Assembly (NCBI RefSeq): GCF_015210005.1
Contig: NZ_MU158698.1
Location: forward strand, 3,209,273-3,273,272
Length of the DNA stretch: 64,000 bases
Direction: 5' to 3'
Source of the DNA: Sphingobacterium hungaricum
GTDB lineage: Bacteria; Bacteroidota; Bacteroidia; Sphingobacteriales; Sphingobacteriaceae
This document shows, in pieces, positions 59,135 to 64,000 of the stretch. A program made the position numbers and the translations under genes. Every line of letters starts with the position of its first letter. The stretch's first letter is position 1. The notes under the pieces were generated by a model. It was not told where the DNA came from, did not search any database, and saw only the letters and a list, made by a program, of their open reading frames with translations.

Positions 59135-60205
59135 ATGTCTCACCATCCCTTACGAAACGAAAAAAACTGCTTGAACTGCGGGCATGTAGTTGAAGAGCGC
59201 TTCTGTCCCAAATGCGGGCAGGAAAACGTCGAAAACCACCCTCCTTTTCATTATTTGATGACTCATTTCGTCGAGGACCTTGTGCATTATGATAGTGGAT
59301 TTTGGAAAACCATTAAACTATTAATCCTAAAACCTGGGTTTGTTATCCGAGAATATTTAGCCGGAAAAAGAAAGTCATTTGTCCCTCCCGTTAAATTTTA
59401 TATTTTCATAAGTTTCGTTGCATTTTTGATTCCATTTATCTTACCGAACACCAAGAAGAAAGAGAAATCGAAAACGGAACAGACACAAAATCAAGAACTT
59501 TCCGCGAGCCAAAAAGATTCATTAGTTCTCTCTGTTCAGCAAAATGAATATATTCCAGATAATATTAAGGGTTCGATTGTTGAAGAAATCGAAAGCGATA
59601 CGAATTCGTCAAGTTCGAATGCGATTAGCTTTAATGAGTTCTCCACTGGAGGCTATAAATCGAAAGCTGAGCTAGATTCAGTATATCAAAATTTAATACC
59701 GGGAAGACATGCGGGCTGGTTCGAATACAAAGCGCATTCAAAACTTTTTGAGTGGGAAAGCAAATCGTATAGCAGTGAAGAATTCTCAAAGAAAGTCATT
59801 GATATTTTTGTTCATTCCATTTCAAAAGCACTCTTTGTATTTATGCCCATATTTGCTTTTGTTCTCTGGCTGTTCCACAACAAAAAGCGCTGGTATTTTT
59901 ACGACCATGGAGTGTTCACGCTCTATTATTTTTCAACGATTCTAATCGTCGTTACTTCTGCCATCTTGATTACTTGGCTATTGAATCTGTTTGGACCAAA
60001 CTCATTTATCAATACGACAAAAGATATTCTGTATTGGATTTGCGGACTATTTATTTTATTCGCTTACTTAAAATCCCAACGCGTAGTGTATCAAACAAGC
60101 CGAAGCCAAACCATTATGAAGGGCATTGCGCTATTTTTTGTCAATTTTATCTTAATTCTGATAGGGATTCTAGTTCTATTGCTGTTCACGCTAAACAGCA
60201 TTTAG
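59135..60205 (+). CDS. DUF3667 membrane protein
   Basis: The 356-residue protein has an N-terminal zinc ribbon (CLNCGHVVEERFCPKCGQE), then FHYLMTHFVEDLVHYDSGFWKTIKLLILKPGFVIREYLAGKRKSFVPPVKFYIFIS, the DUF3667 hallmark. Hydrophobic helices and a large polar insert (~95-210) follow. Four to five more helices are at the C-terminal end. Common in Bacteroidetes, function unknown. It starts 79 bp behind the small protein gene and may be co-regulated. Confidence 0.9.
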   Translation: MSHHPLRNEKNCLNCGHVVEERFCPKCGQENVENHPPFHYLMTHFVEDLVHYDSGFWKTIKLLILKPGFVIREYLAGKRKSFVPPVKFYIFISFVAFLIPFILPNTKKKEKSKTEQTQNQELSASQKDSLVLSVQQNEYIPDNIKGSIVEEIESDTNSSSSNAISFNEFSTGGYKSKAELDSVYQNLIPGRHAGWFEYKAHSKLFEWESKSYSSEEFSKKVIDIFVHSISKALFVFMPIFAFVLWLFHNKKRWYFYDHGVFTLYYFSTILIVVTSAILITWLLNLFGPNSFINTTKDILYWICGLFILFAYLKSQRVVYQTSRSQTIMKGIALFFVNFILILIGILVLLLFTLNSI

Positions 60206-60317
60206 ATAGTCAGATTAATTGCAATTAAAACGTCAACATTTCTCTCGTCTTCGTTTTTAAGGATGCGATGCAATGGGTATCTGCTTGTTATTTCTTAATT
60301 TTGATAAAATTACAATT

Positions 60318-61082
60318 ATGTCAATATCAAGTGAAGCGGAATTATTGGGAATGCAAAAAGCGAGCGAAGCTGTAGCGTACACCCTAAGGGAAATGATTAA
60401 ATATGCCGAAGTCGGAATGACCACAAAAGAATTGGACGCCTATGGCGAAAAAATCTTGAACGAGTACAAAGCGAAATCTGCACCTTTTCTCACCTATGGT
60501 TTTCCTGGTTTCACATGCATAAGCATCGATAATGAATTTTGCCATGGGATTCCTTCGGACAAACGTGTTTTGCGCGAAGGCGAACTAATCAATATAGATG
60601 TTTCAGCGGAGCTGAATGGCTACTGGTCGGATAATGGAGCTTCTTTTGTCCTGGGCCAGGATGTGAATCAACATCAAAAACTGGTTGATGCTTCGAAAGA
60701 AATTTTAAAGAAAACGTTGGATAACATTAAAGGCGGAGTTAAAATTTCGGATATCGGACATTTGATGGAAACGGAAGCAAAGAAACGAGGATACAAAGTC
60801 ATCAAGAATTTAGGCGGTCATGGAATCGGTCGCGGGTTGCATGAAGCTCCGGACGAATTGCTTAATTACCGCAACGAAAATGACCAACGCCGTTTCAAAA
60901 AAAATTCTGTCGTTGCCATCGAAACTTTTATTTCAACGACTTCCACTTATGCAGATACCTTGCAAGATGGCTGGACGATGGTCGGAAATAAAGGCGGTTT
61001 TATGGCGCAACATGAACATACGATTGTCGTTACCGATGGCAAACCAATCATCCTGACGGAAGTCAATGGAATCTTTGCATAA
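60318..61082 (+). CDS. map: Type I methionine aminopeptidase
   Basis: ATG 60318 (MSISSEAELLGMQKASEA) is preferred; the frame is open 45 bp further upstream without family-like sequence. The 254-residue protein has the five metal ligands in ISVDVS-type INIDVSAELNGYWSDNGASFV (two Asp), GHGIGRGLHEAP (His), VAIETFIST (Glu) and AQHEHTIVV (Glu). It lacks the zinc-finger extension. It removes the initiator methionine from nascent proteins. It is followed 24 bp later by a DUF1801 gene. Confidence 0.96.
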   Translation: MSISSEAELLGMQKASEAVAYTLREMIKYAEVGMTTKELDAYGEKILNEYKAKSAPFLTYGFPGFTCISIDNEFCHGIPSDKRVLREGELINIDVSAELNGYWSDNGASFVLGQDVNQHQKLVDASKEILKKTLDNIKGGVKISDIGHLMETEAKKRGYKVIKNLGGHGIGRGLHEAPDELLNYRNENDQRRFKKNSVVAIETFISTTSTYADTLQDGWTMVGNKGGFMAQHEHTIVVTDGKPIILTEVNGIFA

Positions 61083-61106
61083 TTCAATAATATTCTGGTA
61101 GCTAAT

Positions 61107-61505
61107 ATGATGATTAATCCTGAAATAGAGCATTACAACGAGCTAAAGGAAACTGAAGATAAGTTGATTTGTGATGCATTGGCAATGCAGATTTCGTCAG
61201 TTCTTCCAGAAGCCGAAAATAAAATTTGGCATGCCCATCCAGTTTGGTTTTTGGATGGAAATCCAATTGTAGGTTATAGCAAACAAAAGCATTTCGTAAG
61301 GCTGATGTTTTGGAGCGGACAATCTTTCGATGAAGATAGACTGAATCTGAAAGGAAAGAAATTTAAAGATGCATCTATTGGATACACATCCCTATCAGAA
61401 CTGAATAAAGAAGACCTTTCCCGCTGGCTGACCAAAGCCAAAGAAATCCAATGGGATTACAAAAACATCGTCAAACGCAAAGGTGTTTTGGAACGAATAA
61501 AATAA
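61107..61505 (+). CDS. DUF1801 domain protein
   Basis: The 132-residue protein fits DUF1801 (YdhG-like): AMQISSVLPEAENKIWHAHPVWFLDGNPIVGYSKQKHFVRLMFWSGQSFD and the end LSELNKEDLSRWLTKAKEIQWDY. Cytosolic, function uncertain (an iron chaperone role is known for some relatives). It is 24 bp behind map, probably co-transcribed. Confidence 0.85.
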   Translation: MMINPEIEHYNELKETEDKLICDALAMQISSVLPEAENKIWHAHPVWFLDGNPIVGYSKQKHFVRLMFWSGQSFDEDRLNLKGKKFKDASIGYTSLSELNKEDLSRWLTKAKEIQWDYKNIVKRKGVLERIK

Positions 61506-61526
61506 TTCCCAAATAGTATAGAAATA

Positions 61527-61559
61527 AAAAATGCGAGGCTTTCACCTCGCATTTTCTAT
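61527..61559. terminator. Bidirectional terminator between DUF1801 and the M16 peptidase gene
   Basis: AAAATGCGAGG, a short loop, CCTCGCATTTT is an 11-bp stem with A/T tracts on both sides, lying between two convergent genes. Confidence 0.88.
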
Positions 61560-61573
61560 GTGTTAAAGAACGA

Positions 61574-64000
61574 TTACTTAACCTCGTCTGGCAATAAGAT
61601 GAATTTAAATAACTGCTCGTCTTTCAAGTATTTATTAGCTACTTCTTTAACAGATTCTACAGTTACTTTGCTTAAATCATCTAAGTAACGCAAGATGTAA
61701 GTTGGGTCTTCCTGATTTTGGTAAGCACCAGCAATCTGTCCTAACCAGAAACCATTCTCACGCAATTGAGTTTCTAATTGACGTTTTTGTTCGATGACAA
61801 ATTTGTCTAAATCAACTTGCGTAGGCCCGTCTTTCTTGATTTTGTTCACTTCGTCCAATGCAGATGCAAGCAATGACTCATATTTATCAACGCCTGTTCC
61901 ATAACCGATACCGAAACTGTATCTGTTTTTAGGGAATTTGCTATAGCTAGCACCGGCACCAACACCATACACACCGCTCTCATCTTCGCGCAAGCGTTCG
62001 ATTAATTTGATATTTAGCACACCTTCTAACGCGTCTAAATTCAAGTTTTCCATTTCCGAATATTTGTAATCGCCATAGTATGACAAACGAACATTGGCTT
62101 TCGCTTCTTTTCCTTTGTGTACAACTTTTTCGAAACCTTTAGCTGGCTCATAAAGTCCCAAATCTTTCGATTGCTCATTTCTTCCCAAATTAGGCAATGA
62201 AGCTAAATATTCTTCTAAATAAGGTTTGATTTCATCTTCGGTAAACGAACCAACGAATGTAAAGGTAAAATCAGAAGCATCCGCAAATCGATCCTTGTAA
62301 ATTGCTAACGCACGATCCTTATTAATCTGTCCGACTTGATCTTTAGAAATTGGTGTTCTACGAATATTGTTGTTATACAAACTTTTTTGAATCGCCTCCG
62401 AAAACACGAAGTTCGGATCGCTATCTCTATTTTCTAACGAAGAAAGTGCTTTTTGAATTGTACTTTGGAAAATATCATCCTCGATGCGAGGTTCTGTAAA
62501 ATATCCATAAATCATCTCAAACGCTAGTTTCAGGCCTTCTTTATCTGAACTTCCTGACAATCCCTCAGAACGTTCACGGATGTAAGGACTAACATTCACA
62601 TTTTTGCCCGTCATGTATTTACGTAACTCGGTATTGTTCAATTGGCCTAAACCGCTTCCATTAACCAATGAGCTCGCATTGCTTGCAGAAAAGTAATCTG
62701 CATCTGGATACAATGAAGTACCGCCTGGACTGAATGCACTGATTAAAATCTGGTCGTTTTTAAATGTTGTTGGTTTTAAGATAACCTTGATGCCATTGCT
62801 TAGAACAATCTCTTTTGCGTCGATTCCTGCAATCGCTTTTTCCGATTTGATAGTTCCTTTAACAGGAGTCTTTGCTAACAAAGGCAATTCAGAAACATTG
62901 TCTTCGTAAGCTGTTAACTTTTCAGCTTTCAAATCTGCAAACCAAGTGTTTACTAAAGCTTCTGTTGGAAGAGTCTCCTTTTCTTTGTCAGGCCCCATGA
63001 TGATTACATCTCTGTTTATATCTTCATAGTACAATTTACCGATTGCATCCACTTCTGACAAAGTCAATGTTGGCAATAGCTGTTTCGTGATTTGGTAACG
63101 GTCTTCATTGCTTAAAGAAGCACCATCATTTAAGAAATTATCTAAGTAAGATGATACATAACTATCCGATTTTTTCTTATCGCGCTCAATATAAGATGTT
63201 TCATTATTTTTAGCCATCGAAGCGACCGCACGTTGGAATTCAGTTGCTGTGAAACCAAATTGGTCTACGCGTTCAACTTCTTTCACCGTTGCTTTGAATC
63301 CTTCTTCAAACAAGCCAGGTTTTGACACAAAGTAGATTGATAGATTATCCAACCCGCCAATAAATTCGCTGATACTTACACCAGCTTGTAAGAATGGTGG
63401 ATTCGCTGATTGCGAAATATCTCTCAAGCGCGCATTAATCATTTGATTATATGCACTTTTCAACAAACTTCTTCTGTAATCACCAACAGTAACCACCTTT
63501 TCTTCAGGTCTCTTAACCAAAATCTGACCGACAGTCGCCGTCATTTCTGGGTCTGTAACCGCTATAAATTGGTTTTTATTGATTAAATCAACTGTGAATT
63601 TCTCTCTTTTGGGCGCGTTCGCTGGCGTAGTCAAATCAGAAAACAAGCGTTTTACTTCGCTTTCCATTTCCTTTACATCAATATCTCCAACAATGATGAT
63701 GGACTCTAAATCTGGACGATACCAATCTTTATGGAATCCACGAATCACTTCAGGGTCAAAATTAGTAATGATTTCTTCCGTACCAATTGGCAAACGGTTC
63801 GCATACAATGAACCATTCAACAAAATAGGAAAATACTGGTCGCGCATACGCTGTTGTGCTCCGCGACCTCCACGCATTTCTTCTAACACGATTCCACGTT
63901 CTTTGTTGATTTCATCCGTATCCAATAATGCATCTTGCGCCCAATCACGCATTACTTGCAATCCATTTTTCAATAATTCCGGGTCGTCCGAAGGAATTGG
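61574..64000 (-). CDS. M16 (insulinase/pitrilysin) family metallopeptidase, 5' end outside window
   Basis: The minus-strand frame remains open to the right end, so only ~809 residues of the C-terminal part are seen. It contains the third zinc ligand region ERGIVLEEMRGGRGAQQR, the M16 middle domain (ANRLPIGTEEIITNFDPEVIRGFHKDWYRPD) and a second, inactive-type M16 half (ALSPGGTSLYPDADYFSASNASSLVNGSG, R/Y-pair GVYGVGAGASYSKFPKNRYSFGIGY). The HxxEH motif must lie upstream of the window. Likely an exported periplasmic protease for peptides or damaged proteins. The next gene upstream cannot be seen. Confidence 0.93.
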   Translation of the reverse strand, partial: PIPSDDPELLKNGLQVMRDWAQDALLDTDEINKERGIVLEEMRGGRGAQQRMRDQYFPILLNGSLYANRLPIGTEEIITNFDPEVIRGFHKDWYRPDLESIIIVGDIDVKEMESEVKRLFSDLTTPANAPKREKFTVDLINKNQFIAVTDPEMTATVGQILVKRPEEKVVTVGDYRRSLLKSAYNQMINARLRDISQSANPPFLQAGVSISEFIGGLDNLSIYFVSKPGLFEEGFKATVKEVERVDQFGFTATEFQRAVASMAKNNETSYIERDKKKSDSYVSSYLDNFLNDGASLSNEDRYQITKQLLPTLTLSEVDAIGKLYYEDINRDVIIMGPDKEKETLPTEALVNTWFADLKAEKLTAYEDNVSELPLLAKTPVKGTIKSEKAIAGIDAKEIVLSNGIKVILKPTTFKNDQILISAFSPGGTSLYPDADYFSASNASSLVNGSGLGQLNNTELRKYMTGKNVNVSPYIRERSEGLSGSSDKEGLKLAFEMIYGYFTEPRIEDDIFQSTIQKALSSLENRDSDPNFVFSEAIQKSLYNNNIRRTPISKDQVGQINKDRALAIYKDRFADASDFTFTFVGSFTEDEIKPYLEEYLASLPNLGRNEQSKDLGLYEPAKGFEKVVHKGKEAKANVRLSYYGDYKYSEMENLNLDALEGVLNIKLIERLREDESGVYGVGAGASYSKFPKNRYSFGIGYGTGVDKYESLLASALDEVNKIKKDGPTQVDLDKFVIEQKRQLETQLRENGFWLGQIAGAYQNQEDPTYILRYLDDLSKVTVESVKEVANKYLKDEQLFKFILLPDEVK

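Overview
The window reads as chromosomal DNA of a member of the Bacteroidota, most likely a Sphingobacteriaceae (Sphingobacterium/Pedobacter-like) bacterium. Supporting signs are Bacteroidetes-type promoters (-33 TTTG, 19 nt, -7 TAnnTTTG) in front of both tRNA-Ser genes and the tRNA-Arg gene, scarce Shine-Dalgarno sequences, many lipoprotein and beta-barrel genes, a TonB-receptor remnant, and family choices (DUF3667, DUF6428, GH109, a GLFV dehydrogenase beside HPPD) that I associate with this phylum.

Layout. 1-6.5 kb: the 3' end of smc, a polysaccharide deacetylase lipoprotein, a GNAT acetyltransferase, tRNA-Thr and clpB. 6.5-7.3 kb: an array of imperfect palindromic repeats. 7.3-13.2 kb: a tyrosine/homogentisate catabolic cluster, with a flavin-reductase-like gene and fumarylacetoacetase divergent from hmgA, hppD and a GLFV dehydrogenase. 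13.3-18.2 kb: three small lipoproteins, an MdaB-like reductase, a GH25 lysozyme, thioredoxin and a CNNM/HlyC transporter. 18.3-21.7 kb: GH109 glycosidase, sugar-kinase-like and CBM9-like genes, together suggesting amino-sugar use. 21.9-24 kb: three tandem outer-membrane beta-barrel paralogues, the third frameshifted in a poly-A run. 24.1-28 kb: nuoD-nuoC-pdxH, yqgE, tRNA-Arg and a YceI protein.

28-49.4 kb is mostly accessory. It opens with two tRNA-Ser(UGA) genes inside an array of five 'broken T-arm' modules plus a 200-bp MITE-like element. A decayed restriction-modification locus follows: frameshifted endonuclease, nonsense-interrupted C5 methyltransferase, intact vsr. Then come SMI1/immunity-like single-gene cassettes bounded by direct repeats, a four-gene operon of two zinc-ribbon membrane proteins, an SPFH-SHOCT protein and a small membrane protein, a DEAD-box helicase, a YD-repeat secreted protein, a two-component system with frameshifts in both genes, two PIN-domain toxin-antitoxin pairs (one toxin interrupted) and a macro-domain protein. 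49.4-53.7 kb: a PepSY/TonB-receptor deletion junction, PAP2 phosphatase, EamA protein, a small arsenic-type operon without an obvious efflux pump, and threonine aldolase.

53.8-56.5 kb is a tRNA-His integration site. Three copies of the tRNA 3' end plus terminator bracket a membrane-protein gene and a toxin - HTH antitoxin - SecB-like chaperone module. The window ends with housekeeping genes: htpG, a small conserved protein, DUF3667, map, DUF1801 and a 5'-truncated M16 peptidase.

The strongest candidates for something little described are the SecB-linked toxin-antitoxin element at tRNA-His, the zinc-ribbon/SPFH operon, and the tRNA-Ser module array. The window has an unusual number of broken genes, several at poly-A runs, so sequencing error must be excluded before biological readings are made.
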